Under the pieces are notes generated by a model. The model was not told the DNA's origin. It was given only the letters and a program-made list of their open reading frames with translations, and did not search any database. This document shows, one piece after another, positions 24,853 through 34,269 of a stretch of DNA of 64,000 nucleotides. Source of the stretch: JABMMZ01 sp964505065 (GTDB lineage: Bacteria; Bacteroidota; Bacteroidia; NS11-12g; UBA955); the NCBI GenBank assembly GCA_964505065.1, contig CAZDGF010000006.1, positions 6,713-70,712 on the forward strand. The letters are read 5' to 3'. A program made the translations under genes and the position numbers. How positions within the stretch are numbered: position 1 is the stretch's first letter; each line of letters begins with the position of its first letter.

Positions 24853-27800
24853 CTAATTTAAAATTACTAATTTTTGTGTTTTTTCTGCTATTTCTCCTTC
24901 ATCTGTTTTTACAAATAAACGAAATATATAAATACCGCTAGCTAGTTTATCATCAAATTCATCTTTTCCTCCCCAAGTTATTTCTGATACATATCCTTCG
25001 GCAGATGGTATATATTGCTCAATAGTTTTTACAACTTTTCCTGTAATAGAAAAAATAGATAATGTAACATTCAAATTTTGCCCTGCCCTATTATGGTTGA
25101 AAAGAAAGGTAGTTTGGTTAGAAAAAGGATTAGGATAATTTAATACATTTTTTAATCCAAATTTATTGTTATTGGTTATATTAAATTCAATAGTATTTTC
25201 GCTTGGATTATTAAATACATCCCATACTTTAAGTGTATATGTATGTTTTCCTTCTGCTAAATTCTCCAATTGGTATCTTACTTCTCCCTCAGTATAACTA
25301 TTTAATTTAGCTGTATAAAAAGAATTTAACACAAAGCTTTTTTCGTTTTCTGTACCTTTGTCTATATACGCCATAATATCTCTGCCTATACCGCTTCCAG
25401 ATGCGTTTATGCCATTTTCGTCAAATATTTTTGCCATTAACAATGGCGTTTTATCTGTTATGCCTCCAGATACAAATGAGTAATCATCTATAAACAATTC
25501 AATTTTAGGTCCGTTATTATCTACAACTATATTAGAAGCAGAACCTCCAACTACTAAACTTGCTAAACTGCCACTGGCATCTGTAATACCATTTTCTGCA
25601 TATAAGCTTATTTTACCAAAACCATAATTGTAGGCTATATCTTTTGGCACAACGAAACTAAATTTAAAGTCTCCATTTTTAACCGAAGTTTTACCTTTAT
25701 ATAAAACATTGGCATAATCTTTATAATTTGCTTTAAAGTTATATGCATCGTTTCCATTGGAGGCAAGAATTGATATTTTATCATATATTGTTGGGTCTAA
25801 TATGCCATTGAAAGTATTTAGTTTATTTCCCGATATATCTTCAATATGCCCTGTAAATGTAACCTTGCTCAATGCCTTAATTGTATCGTTGCCATTGCCT
25901 GTTGCTTCGTCATTTATACTGTCTATTTTTACTTCATTTTCAGGATAATTCATTACCATAGCAGGATCGGCAAAAAGAGTAAATTTTCTATCATTAAAAT
26001 TTTGAGATTCTCTGTTTTTCAATTTTTTGTAAATATCGCCTATTGTAGGCCATTTGCCTCCTGTTTTTACAAATGCGCAATTATCCCAAAAATATTTGGT
26101 AATTTCAGCATTTGCATCTGCATATACTAACCTTGTTGTTGTAAACATAGCCACAGCCCCTCCATTTTTATTTGTAATTAAAAATTCGCCTGCACTTTTG
26201 TATGTTGCATCGTCAAATTTACTGAACTCGCAAGTGGCTGTAAAAAACACTGGCAATGAGTTGATGTTGTTTAAATTATTTATCATACTTACATCAAATA
26301 TTTTTTCCGAAGCCAAATAATTAACACCCCCATGACCAATATAATTAAAAATAAGCGTACCTTTTTCAAATCCTTTAACTATTGCAGCCTGGGCTTCAGG
26401 GTATCTTTGCGAGCCTCCTACATTTTCTTGTTTATAAGCATCTGTGTAAATTTTTCTTACATTAATGTTTTTAAAATTAGCATCTAATCCTTTAAAAATA
26501 TCTTCAAAATCAGTAACAAAAATAGTTTCCCAGCCTGCAATATGGTCAAAATCATCTGCACAAAAAGTTACAGAATTTCGCCAATCACCTAAAGATTTTA
26601 CATCTTTATAATTTATTATTTTATTAACCATTCCCATTGCTTCTTGAGTATTGGCTGCTGGCAGCCTAGTTACAGCTATTTCTAGTTTTTGCTCGTTATT
26701 GCTCGACCATTCACCATCTAAAGGGTCTAAATAGCCATAAAAATCATCAGAACAATAAATGCCTTCTTCAGATTGATAAACAGGCACAAAATTGGTATTG
26801 TTTTTAATTTTATCTTTGTAATCAAAGCTTGCATCGCCCATAAACATAGCATATTTCAATCCGCTTGGTGTACTATTATAATACACATGTTTAAAAAAAT
26901 CTCTAATTGCAGAAATATCTTGGCTACCGCTCGAAAACTCATTGTAAATAAGTTGTGGTGTGGTTACCAATACCTCCATATTATCTCTTGTTCTATGCCA
27001 ATCAGCAAGCTTGTTGGCTGCTGCTAAAAAATCGGGGTGCGATACAATGATAAATTGAACATTATTTATAACATGTAAATTTTGGTTAGCTACTTTGCCT
27101 TCATAAAATGGTATTGCTAAATTACCATCATTTACAGCATACTCTCTCAATATACCATTGCCTGTACTTTTAAATTGCACTATGCCGCTATTGTTTACTG
27201 TATTTTGAATTTTAGGGTTTATGGGGTCAGATACATCAAACAATTGAAAGGTACTGGGCAAACCCGTTAAATTATACTCAGCTACCATGTCTAAATTCGA
27301 TTTTACAACACTAAATTGATGAAAACCGCTATTAAAAGATAAACTTCTTTCGCCATGTAATTCATAGTAATCTATAAATGCTTTTGAGTCGGCAGTTGGT
27401 TTTATATATGTAAAATTTAAAATTAAATTAGGGTTTACAACATTAAAATTAAACCTTGATGGAAATACCCTATTTATACAAGGCTCTTCCGAACTACCAT
27501 TGATTGCAAAATAATTTTGCACGCCCAAAGTAGATGTTAAAGTACGGCACGCTATTTGGCTGCTTGTAGGCGAAATAGCTCCGCCTTGAAACACTAATTT
27601 AAAATCTTTTGATAAATCAAATTGGCTTAAATCGTGAGTAAATTGATAATTGCTAACTTGATCAAATTTTTCACCATACCAAAAGCGTCCTTCCTTGCAT
27701 AGGTTTTCTATATCTTGCTCGTGGAATGTATGGTAATTAAAAGTGGAATAAATATTATTGGCTGTTAAATTATTGCCATCGGCAGCCGTATTCATACGCT

Positions 27801-28686
27801 TACCTTCAGTACCTCCAAAGGTTAAAAAAAAGAAAGTTTTATCGCTATAAATATTGGTTTCGTGTTTGTATTCATTAGTATATACATCAAATTTCCATTT
27901 ATGGGGCGATTGGGCGTAGAACAAAATATAATCGCCTGCATTCATTATACCATCGCTTTCGCCTATTACTTGTATGGCATTTTCTGGTAAATCATCAAAC
28001 CTAAAATCGGCATTATTTTCTGAAAGCATACCGCCTTGGTGGCTATACAATTTAAGTGTTTTAGGATTGATATTGTTTATATTAATGCCTGCACTTGTAA
28101 GCATATTTGCATCTATTTTATAAATACCATCTTTGTTTACAGAAAATTTAAACCACTCCCCTGCTGCCAAAACAGAATTTGAGATAGTTCTTTTGGCTGT
28201 TTTTTGTGTTGCAATATCAAATGCTTTGCCATCTTTTGCTTGATAATTAAAACTTATTAATTGGTATAATTGACCATTTTCTTCTTTAAATGGACATAGT
28301 ATATAGCCTGTAAACCCAGTATTTCCATCCATTGTATAATATACTTTTGGTTTTACCTCTCCTTTTAAAGTGGCTAATACTTTTGTTTTATATGTTTGAC
28401 TACCGTTGTATAATTGGTATTCAAAATTGGAAAAAATAATTTCTTGTTTTGTTGTGGTTTCAAAATTTTCAGAAATTGTAGGCACTAATATGCCAGCTAA
28501 TTTACTTTTAGCTAAGGTATAGTTTGTAATAATTGGGTTTATATTTTCAGAATCAATTTTCCAATTAATTTTTTTTTCTACTGCTGAGGCAACGTTTTGA
28601 GCAAAAACATTGTTTAATATAAAAATATATACAACAAGTAACTTCATATAATTTTTTGATAACATAATTTTAATAATTGGTTTCAT
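24853..28686 (-). CDS. porU: type IX secretion system sortase PorU
   Basis: At about 1277 residues this is a gingipain-type (C25) cysteine peptidase. After a signal peptide (ending NNVFAQ) come beta-rich domains, the C25 core with catalytic His785 in NYIGHGG and Cys819 in FTATCEF, and at the C-terminus a T9SS-type tail (NYPNPFSNQTTFLF through KLVILN). PorU sits at the cell surface, removes the C-terminal sorting domain from cargo and links it to anionic LPS; its own tail is retained for binding PorZ/PorV in studied species. The start is uncertain: ATGs at 28686, 28665 and 28647 all keep the signal peptide, and a TACTTTG promoter-like sequence right in front of 28686 favours one of the two later ones. 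Confidence 0.95.
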   Translation of the reverse strand: MKPIIKIMLSKNYMKLLVVYIFILNNVFAQNVASAVEKKINWKIDSENINPIITNYTLAKSKLAGILVPTISENFETTTKQEIIFSNFEYQLYNGSQTYKTKVLATLKGEVKPKVYYTMDGNTGFTGYILCPFKEENGQLYQLISFNYQAKDGKAFDIATQKTAKRTISNSVLAAGEWFKFSVNKDGIYKIDANMLTSAGININNINPKTLKLYSHQGGMLSENNADFRFDDLPENAIQVIGESDGIMNAGDYILFYAQSPHKWKFDVYTNEYKHETNIYSDKTFFFLTFGGTEGKRMNTAADGNNLTANNIYSTFNYHTFHEQDIENLCKEGRFWYGEKFDQVSNYQFTHDLSQFDLSKDFKLVFQGGAISPTSSQIACRTLTSTLGVQNYFAINGSSEEPCINRVFPSRFNFNVVNPNLILNFTYIKPTADSKAFIDYYELHGERSLSFNSGFHQFSVVKSNLDMVAEYNLTGLPSTFQLFDVSDPINPKIQNTVNNSGIVQFKSTGNGILREYAVNDGNLAIPFYEGKVANQNLHVINNVQFIIVSHPDFLAAANKLADWHRTRDNMEVLVTTPQLIYNEFSSGSQDISAIRDFFKHVYYNSTPSGLKYAMFMGDASFDYKDKIKNNTNFVPVYQSEEGIYCSDDFYGYLDPLDGEWSSNNEQKLEIAVTRLPAANTQEAMGMVNKIINYKDVKSLGDWRNSVTFCADDFDHIAGWETIFVTDFEDIFKGLDANFKNINVRKIYTDAYKQENVGGSQRYPEAQAAIVKGFEKGTLIFNYIGHGGVNYLASEKIFDVSMINNLNNINSLPVFFTATCEFSKFDDATYKSAGEFLITNKNGGAVAMFTTTRLVYADANAEITKYFWDNCAFVKTGGKWPTIGDIYKKLKNRESQNFNDRKFTLFADPAMVMNYPENEVKIDSINDEATGNGNDTIKALSKVTFTGHIEDISGNKLNTFNGILDPTIYDKISILASNGNDAYNFKANYKDYANVLYKGKTSVKNGDFKFSFVVPKDIAYNYGFGKISLYAENGITDASGSLASLVVGGSASNIVVDNNGPKIELFIDDYSFVSGGITDKTPLLMAKIFDENGINASGSGIGRDIMAYIDKGTENEKSFVLNSFYTAKLNSYTEGEVRYQLENLAEGKHTYTLKVWDVFNNPSENTIEFNITNNNKFGLKNVLNYPNPFSNQTTFLFNHNRAGQNLNVTLSIFSITGKVVKTIEQYIPSAEGYVSEITWGGKDEFDDKLASGIYIFRLFVKTDEGEIAEKTQKLVILN

Positions 28687-28833
28687 GCACAAAGTAACAG
28701 ATAAAATTTAAAAATATTGTACAAAAAAAAAAATATTACAAAAAAAATACAAAACTCTATGCTATTAATCTAAAAAATAAACCTTCAAATAAAAAAAAAT
28801 AAAAAAAATGATAAACTTTCAAAAAAAATACAA

Positions 28834-28841
28834 TAAATTTG
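28834..28841 (+). promoter_or_regulatory. -7 element of the porP-gldJ unit
   Basis: TAAATTTG is an exact TAnnTTTG match. Transcription would start near 28848, so the ATG at 28808 would be outside the mRNA and the start becomes 28865 or 28871. Confidence 0.5.
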
Positions 28842-28864
28842 TACGTTCAACCGTTTTAAACAAT

Positions 28865-29860
28865 ATGAATATGAAAAAACTATACGGTACTTTTATTGCA
28901 TTCGCTTGTATTTCAGGCGCTTATGCCCAAGACCCTGAATTTACCCAATTCTATGCTGCACCTGTATATACCAACCCCGCTATGGCTGGTACGGCTTTTT
29001 GTGGCAGAAATTCAGCAGGTAGATTCTCTATTAATTACAGAAACCAATGGCCAAGCTTACCTGGCACATTTAGAACTTTTAATGCAAGCTACGACCAACA
29101 CTACGATAAAATAGGTGGCGGTATTGGCTTAATGGCAAATTATGACAGAGCGGGTGCAGGCTTATTAACTACAACTTCTTTTAGCGGTGTTTACTCTTAT
29201 GTATTGCCTGTTGGCAAAACATTTTTTATAAGAGGAGGTATTCAAGCATCGTTTGTAAATAAAACAATAGACCATAGCAAATTGCGTTTTGGCGACCAAA
29301 TACATCCTACCCGTGGTTTTGTATTGCCTACACAAGAGCCTCAAGCAAATGCTTCAGTAGCATTCCCTAATTTTGCCGCTGGCTTATTGGCATACTCCGA
29401 AAGATTTTATGCAGGATTTGCCTTTCATAATATTACCCAACCTGTACAATCTTTTTATAGCAACAACGATGGTATAGTACCTCGTAGATACACTTTCCAT
29501 AGCGGTGTTGTAATTCCTTTAGATAGAAAAAGATTTACACAAGCTACTTTCTCTCCAAATGCATTGTTTATGATGCAACAAAACTTTACCCAATTAAATT
29601 TTGGTTTTTATATCAACAAAGGACCAATTGTTACAGGATTATGGTACCGTCAAACATTGGGAACTTATAGTAACTCCGATGCCTTAATGGTATTGTTAGG
29701 CTTTAGAAAAGACAGATTCAAATTTGGCTATAGCTACGATATTACAGTATCTTCCGCCCGCTCGGCTGCGCCTGGTAGCCATGAGGTAAGCGCCACTGTA
29801 GATTGGTGTTTGCGCGATAGACCAAGAGGATTTAAACCTTTAAGATGCCCAGATTTTTAA
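28865..29860 (+). CDS. PorP/SprF-family type IX secretion outer-membrane protein
   Basis: About 331 residues with a signal peptide (MNMKKLYGTFIAFACISGAYAQ) and the PorP/SprF signature at the mature N-terminus: DPEFTQFYAAPVYTNPAMAGT. The remainder is a beta barrel with NYRNQWPSLPGTFRTFNASYD, a conserved family block, and FGYSYDITVS near the end. These proteins are partners of T9SS cargo with type B tails (SprF with SprB) or of PorK/N rings. The C-terminus RPRGFKPLRCPDF is unusual in ending with a Cys-containing soluble tail. An upstream ATG at 28808 would add 19 residues that look unlike a signal peptide. gldJ follows after 73 bases. Confidence 0.93.
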   Translation: MNMKKLYGTFIAFACISGAYAQDPEFTQFYAAPVYTNPAMAGTAFCGRNSAGRFSINYRNQWPSLPGTFRTFNASYDQHYDKIGGGIGLMANYDRAGAGLLTTTSFSGVYSYVLPVGKTFFIRGGIQASFVNKTIDHSKLRFGDQIHPTRGFVLPTQEPQANASVAFPNFAAGLLAYSERFYAGFAFHNITQPVQSFYSNNDGIVPRRYTFHSGVVIPLDRKRFTQATFSPNALFMMQQNFTQLNFGFYINKGPIVTGLWYRQTLGTYSNSDALMVLLGFRKDRFKFGYSYDITVSSARSAAPGSHEVSATVDWCLRDRPRGFKPLRCPDF

Positions 29861-29933
29861 AAAAAATTTTTAATTTACACAATAAATATTCAAATTCGCA
29901 GTTTATATCAGTAATCAACACACATAAATACAA

Positions 29934-31460
29934 ATGAAATCGATTAACAATTTCCTTTCTTACACCTCTATTTTAGCAGTTTCAGCAATGCTATTATCTT
30001 CTTGTGGTGGCAAGAACAAATCTCAAACTACTGGTTTTGGCTACAATAGCAAAAAATGGGGTGGTTTTGAAAACAACAAATACAAAGGGCAAGAAACAGG
30101 GCCAGGTTTGGTACTTGTGCCTGCTGGCAGCTTTGTTATGGGTAGTACGGAGCAAGATGTAGCGTTAGACTACAATAACGTAGAACGTACGGTTACCATT
30201 AATTCTTTTTATATGGACGAAGCCGAAATAAGCAACTTGCAATATGGCGAGTATGTATTTTGGAATTTTAGAAACTATGTAGAATACCCTGAAATAGCTA
30301 AAAGAAGTTTGCCAGATACCAATTGCTGGAGAAGCAAATTGGCATACAACGAGCCTTATGTGGAATATTATTTCCGCCACCCTGCTTACAAGGATTATCC
30401 TGTTGTAGGTGTTAGCTGGCTGCAAGCTACAGATTTTTGCACTTGGCGTACAGATAGAGTAAACGAAATGATATTAGATAGAGAAAAAATACATCCTTAT
30501 TTTAACGATAACCAAAACGAAGAAAACTTTAATGCAAAAGCTTACTATTCTGGAGCTTATGTACCTAAAAAAGGTAAAAAGAAACAAGAAAAAGGCAAAC
30601 CTATTGACTACACAAGCAAAGGCAAAAAGAAAACACGTAGAGAAATAGCTGTAAAAGATGGTATTTTATTGCCAGAATATCGCCTACCTACAGAAGCTGA
30701 ATGGGAATATGCCGCACAGGGTGCTATTGGCAACTCGCAATACGAAAATACAGATGAAAAACGTATTTACGGTTGGAACGATTTAACTGTGCGTATGACA
30801 CATGGCAAAGAAAAAGATAGAGGTAAAATAATGAGCAATTTTAGACGTGGCAAAGGTGATTTAGGTGGTATAGCCAGCCAATTGAACGATGCTGGTTTTG
30901 TTCCTACTCCTGTATTTTCTTATTGGCCAAACGATTACGGCTTATACAATATTACTGGTAATGTAAGCGAGTGGGTAATGGATGTTTACCGTCCTTTAAG
31001 TTTTGAAGATGTTGACGATTTTAACTCTTTTAGAGGAAACGTATATACCAAACTAAAATTGGATAGCTATGGCGAAATGGTTGATAAAGATAGTATGGGT
31101 AGATTGGTATATGAGCCTGTAACCGCTGCTGATAATGTAAAAAGAAGAAACTACAAAGTATCGGATAATATTGGTTATAAAGATGAGGAAAGCTATAACT
31201 CTGATGAGCAAAAATATGAATATGGTGTTACAACTTTAATTAACAACAAAGCCCGTGTATTTAAAGGTGGTAGTTGGAATGACAGAGCTTATTGGATGAG
31301 CCCAGGTACTCGCAGATGGTTAGATGAAGAACTTTCTACCTCTACCATTGGTTTCCGTTGTGCTATGATACGTGTAGGCTCGCCAATTGGCAATAGCAAA
31401 AAACGCAACAAAGTATTACCAAGCAGCGGTATTGGTAAAAAGAATAAGAAAATGAGATAG
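29934..31460 (+). CDS. gldJ: gliding-motility lipoprotein GldJ
   Basis: A 508-residue lipoprotein (Cys24 after MLLSS) with a formylglycine-generating-enzyme/SUMF1-like fold. GLVLVPAGSFVMGSTEQDV, FYMDEAEISNLQYGEYVFW, PDTNCWRSKLAYNEPYVEYY and GVSWLQATDFCTWRT match GldJ more closely than GldK, and YGLYNITGNVSEWVMDVY and VFKGGSWND are general family blocks. GldJ stabilises GldK and other gliding/T9SS proteins in the periplasm; no enzyme activity is expected because the sulfatase-modifying cysteines are not in place. A Lys-rich insert (PKKGKKKQEKGK) interrupts the middle and the C-terminus is very basic. Neighbouring porU/porV matches the gldJ-porU-porV synteny of gliding Flavobacteria. Confidence 0.92.
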   Translation: MKSINNFLSYTSILAVSAMLLSSCGGKNKSQTTGFGYNSKKWGGFENNKYKGQETGPGLVLVPAGSFVMGSTEQDVALDYNNVERTVTINSFYMDEAEISNLQYGEYVFWNFRNYVEYPEIAKRSLPDTNCWRSKLAYNEPYVEYYFRHPAYKDYPVVGVSWLQATDFCTWRTDRVNEMILDREKIHPYFNDNQNEENFNAKAYYSGAYVPKKGKKKQEKGKPIDYTSKGKKKTRREIAVKDGILLPEYRLPTEAEWEYAAQGAIGNSQYENTDEKRIYGWNDLTVRMTHGKEKDRGKIMSNFRRGKGDLGGIASQLNDAGFVPTPVFSYWPNDYGLYNITGNVSEWVMDVYRPLSFEDVDDFNSFRGNVYTKLKLDSYGEMVDKDSMGRLVYEPVTAADNVKRRNYKVSDNIGYKDEESYNSDEQKYEYGVTTLINNKARVFKGGSWNDRAYWMSPGTRRWLDEELSTSTIGFRCAMIRVGSPIGNSKKRNKVLPSSGIGKKNKKMR

Positions 31461-31510
31461 ATATTGTTGGTTGGTCGGGGGACAAACCAAAGTGAAATGG
31501 GAAAAGGGAA

Positions 31511-31543
31511 AAAACCTTCAATTAAATAATTGAAGGTTTTTTT
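31511..31543. terminator. terminator after gldJ
   Basis: AAAACCTTCAATTA (31511-31524) pairs with TAATTGAAGGTTTT (31527-31540) around AA, followed by more T. A 14-bp perfect stem, 50 bases after the gldJ stop; it can also serve the convergent minus-strand gene. Confidence 0.9.
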
Positions 31544-31572
31544 ATGGAAAATAAATTTTCAATCACACTCAT

Positions 31573-32223
31573 TCAACGCTTACACAAATACAATAAATTG
31601 TCTAAATTCTTAGCCCTCAACAATTCAATTTGTGTAAAGTACTTGTTTAATGTATTGTAATACTTTTCTGCAGCTTGGGTTTCTAAATTCATACTATTTC
31701 TAAAATATGTGCCATTGATATTTAGAAGATTTGCACAAGCAGCAATATAATTTTCGGATAAACAGAATTGAGGCATTGCATTGTCTATAAAAATATCGTC
31801 AATAATTAAATCATACGTTTCCAAATGTTCTTTATTCAACCAAATATTTGCATCTGCATGTATGGTGGTTAAATTTTTATATTGCGCCAAGTTAAAATGT
31901 TGTTGGGCTATATTAATAATATCGCTATCTATCTCTATGGCTGTAACAGCATACGGTGTACTTAGTTTTTTTTGTAAAATACCCAAAGCACTACCTGCAC
32001 CAAGCCCAAGCAGCAAAATATTTTTGGGCGTATTGTATCTTAAATATGCTGTAATGCCTTTTTGCATTATTTGGTGTAGGCTACCAAAGCTATAATTGGC
32101 ATTTTCGGAATTTAATACCTTATGCCCAAATTCAAAAGCTATTTCAAAGGTTTGCCCCAATGCTGTTTTGCCTTTTATGGCCGTATGCGGCAAAATATAG
32201 CTAAAGGTTTTATTCAAATTCAT
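31573..32223 (-). CDS. spermidine-synthase-like methyltransferase-fold protein
   Basis: The 216 residues show a class I SAM-binding Rossmann core: NILLLGLGAGSALGILQ (motif I), TAIEIDSDII (acidic end of strand 2), TIHADANIWL and DLIIDDIFID (motif IV, at the position where spermidine synthases have their catalytic Asp). Length is shorter than true spermidine synthases (about 280), lacking most of the N-terminal beta domain. Such SpeE-like proteins are frequent in Bacteroidota, usually without a proven product. Single gene on the minus strand, converging with gldJ. Confidence 0.82.
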   Translation of the reverse strand: MNLNKTFSYILPHTAIKGKTALGQTFEIAFEFGHKVLNSENANYSFGSLHQIMQKGITAYLRYNTPKNILLLGLGAGSALGILQKKLSTPYAVTAIEIDSDIINIAQQHFNLAQYKNLTTIHADANIWLNKEHLETYDLIIDDIFIDNAMPQFCLSENYIAACANLLNINGTYFRNSMNLETQAAEKYYNTLNKYFTQIELLRAKNLDNLLYLCKR

Positions 32224-32286
32224 TGGTTTTATTTTTTTTATAATATCGTTAGTTCTGATTTCACAAACTTGTGGTCATTCTTCTTG

Positions 32287-32381
32287 GTCATTCTGTAAAT
32301 TTTGGCTTCGCAAAATTATACAGAATCTATAATTTATCGAGATTCTGAATCTTTTTTCAGAGCAAAAAAGTTCAGAATGAC
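32287..32381. repeat. compound REP-like element with two nested hairpins
   Basis: Outer arms GTCATTCTG (32287-32295) and CAGAATGAC (32373-32381) are inverted copies. Inside are two hairpins: 32290-32326 (ATTCTGTA and AATTTTG paired around GCTTCG, with one bulged A) and 32342-32378 (ATTCTGAA and TTTTTT paired with AAAAAA and TTCAGAAT). The rest of the 195-base gap between genes holds nothing else recognisable. A degenerate relative lies at 57877-57905. Confidence 0.8.
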
Positions 32382-32418
32382 GTTTTAGTTAGTAGTTCTA
32401 CCTTATACTAAATAACAA

Positions 32419-33234
32419 TTAAAACAGAAAACTAAACCCAAACTGAACCCCAATATTGCTGAAAGATTGGCTATAAGTTGTGGTTTGCAATGGCGCATTT
32501 TTATTGAAATTATTGGGCAGCGAGGCTTTATTGTTGCGAATATCTTGCGCATTTTTGAGGTAGTGTATCTCTCTATCGGGTATGGTAGGAAAAGTATTTT
32601 CTAATGTTGCGCCATTGGTATTTGTATATTGGGTAATTTTACTGCTTTTTATTTTAGCATTCAGTAAATTTAAACCAAGGGCAGCATATAGTTTTATATT
32701 TTTTTGAATGGTATATTCTGCACTTATAGAGGCATTAAAACCCAAGGCAAAATAATGTTTTAGCTGTGCTATTGTGGTGCTGCTGTTTGCAGAATCTTTA
32801 TAAAAAACGGATTGCGTGATATTGTACCTTATGGGCAAAATAGCCCCTATTTGGGTTTTAAACCGAAAGTTTTTTACTTTAAACCAATAGCCAGTATGCA
32901 ATACAATTTGGTTGGCTGTATGCTGCATAGCAATATTGGTGTAGGTATTGCCCATATTTTGGCTATGTGTAAGCGTATTTTTATTTAAAGTACCCATATA
33001 GCTAATGCCCAATATGGCATGGCTGCTATCTATAAAATACTGATACGATAAGCTATATACACTGCCCCCTGCCAACGAATGTGGAATATTTTGGGCATTG
33101 GTAAGCGTACTTTGGTTTGTATTTTTATTGGCAGCCCAAGCCAAGCCAGTGGCTATGGTTAGGGTATTTTTTTGAGCCAACAAATGGCAAGGAAACCATA
33201 ACATTAGCAGAAATACAACTACTTTATACAACAT
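32419..33234 (-). CDS. outer-membrane beta-barrel protein, hypothetical
   Basis: A 271-residue protein with a signal peptide (ending CHLLAQ). The mature part alternates long amphipathic strands (LTIATGLAWAA, GGSVYSLSYQYFID, ILGISYMGTL, QIVLHTGYWF, IKLYAALGLNLL) with polar loops rich in Asn, Thr and Ser, and ends in the aromatic strand SNIGVQFGFSFLF typical of outer-membrane insertion. No family or ligand is recognised. It is the last gene of the minus-strand run from 40.4 kb, 156 bp behind the glycosyltransferase; that gap is A/T-rich and featureless. Confidence 0.7.
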   Translation of the reverse strand: MLYKVVVFLLMLWFPCHLLAQKNTLTIATGLAWAANKNTNQSTLTNAQNIPHSLAGGSVYSLSYQYFIDSSHAILGISYMGTLNKNTLTHSQNMGNTYTNIAMQHTANQIVLHTGYWFKVKNFRFKTQIGAILPIRYNITQSVFYKDSANSSTTIAQLKHYFALGFNASISAEYTIQKNIKLYAALGLNLLNAKIKSSKITQYTNTNGATLENTFPTIPDREIHYLKNAQDIRNNKASLPNNFNKNAPLQTTTYSQSFSNIGVQFGFSFLF

Positions 33235-33390
33235 TTTTTATGCAATGATAAAACAAAATAAACAACTCATAAATATAGAGATTAAATAATAGGACAAAAA
33301 TATGACTTGTTTTTATTGATTTAATGTTTATTTTAGTTGTAAATAAATAAAAATGGCGGATTCTAATCTAAAATAATATAAAAAACATTG

Positions 33391-34260
33391 CTATATCAAC
33401 TCATAATTCTTATGCTCGCCTATACGATAGCCAGTTAGTTGCTCAATAAAGTATAAAAAACGTTTTTTAATGCCCATTTTTTTTGATTTAATATTATGTT
33501 TAAACTCCCAATTTTGGGCTGTTATGCGCTGTTGCATTACTTTAGGGTGGCTGCCTTCAAATAGTTTTAAAGAATCTATGCCAGCATAATCAAAGGTTTG
33601 CATTTGAGCATATTCTTTTTCCAAAAACTCATCGTTATGCCATAGTTTGCGGGCTTGTTTTAGTTTTTCTAATTGTAATATTGGATTTTTTACCCAGCCA
33701 TAATGAAATATACTGGCATTTGCTTTTTTAACATTTAGTTTTCTGCCATTTATTCTAAAGCCTTGCGCATCTTTGTATGAGCTAATGCCTTTTATATTTT
33801 TTATAATGCGTATTTCTTTTCTATACCACGAGCGACTATCGGCTATATAGCTATAGTTGCCATAAAAATGGGTATAATTGAACAATAAACCTTCAATATT
33901 TTCGTCATCTTTATATTTTTGCATTGCAGCTTTCACATTTTGTATTCCTTCATCTGCAAGGCATTCATCTGCTTGAATATAAAAACACCAATTGGCTTTT
34001 GGATTAATAGCAGCAAGGGCTTTATTGGTTTCTATTGCCAATACTTTTCCGCCTTCTCGCAAGGTATCGTCCCATTCGGTTTCTATAATTTTAATTTTTG
34101 GCTCGTTAAAACTTTGTATATAAGCAAGGGTATTGTCTTCGCTTTTCCCCACTGCTACTACTATTTCATCGCACAGCGGCAATATGGAGTATATGGCTTC
34201 TTTTATAGGATAATCTGCTTTAACAACATTGCGGGCTATGGTAAATCCAGAAACGAACAT
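33391..34260 (-). CDS. family 2-like glycosyltransferase
   Basis: The 289-residue protein has a GT-A fold start (VSGFTIARNVVKADYPIKEAIYSIL, then CDEIVVAVGKSEDNT), the group that includes LPS-core enzymes of the WaaE type. Where the nucleotide-sugar DxD is expected there is YIQADECL, an Ala-Asp-Glu variant. The C-terminal half carries WYRKEIRIIKN and FHYGWVKNP, usual for this subgroup. Its start is only 9 bases behind the stop of the giant secreted protein gene, so it is co-transcribed with it. Adding sugar to the neighbour's product or to the cell-surface polysaccharide are both possible; neither is shown by the sequence. Confidence 0.85.
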   Translation of the reverse strand: MFVSGFTIARNVVKADYPIKEAIYSILPLCDEIVVAVGKSEDNTLAYIQSFNEPKIKIIETEWDDTLREGGKVLAIETNKALAAINPKANWCFYIQADECLADEGIQNVKAAMQKYKDDENIEGLLFNYTHFYGNYSYIADSRSWYRKEIRIIKNIKGISSYKDAQGFRINGRKLNVKKANASIFHYGWVKNPILQLEKLKQARKLWHNDEFLEKEYAQMQTFDYAGIDSLKLFEGSHPKVMQQRITAQNWEFKHNIKSKKMGIKKRFLYFIEQLTGYRIGEHKNYELI

Positions 34261-34269
34261 GCAAGCTAT

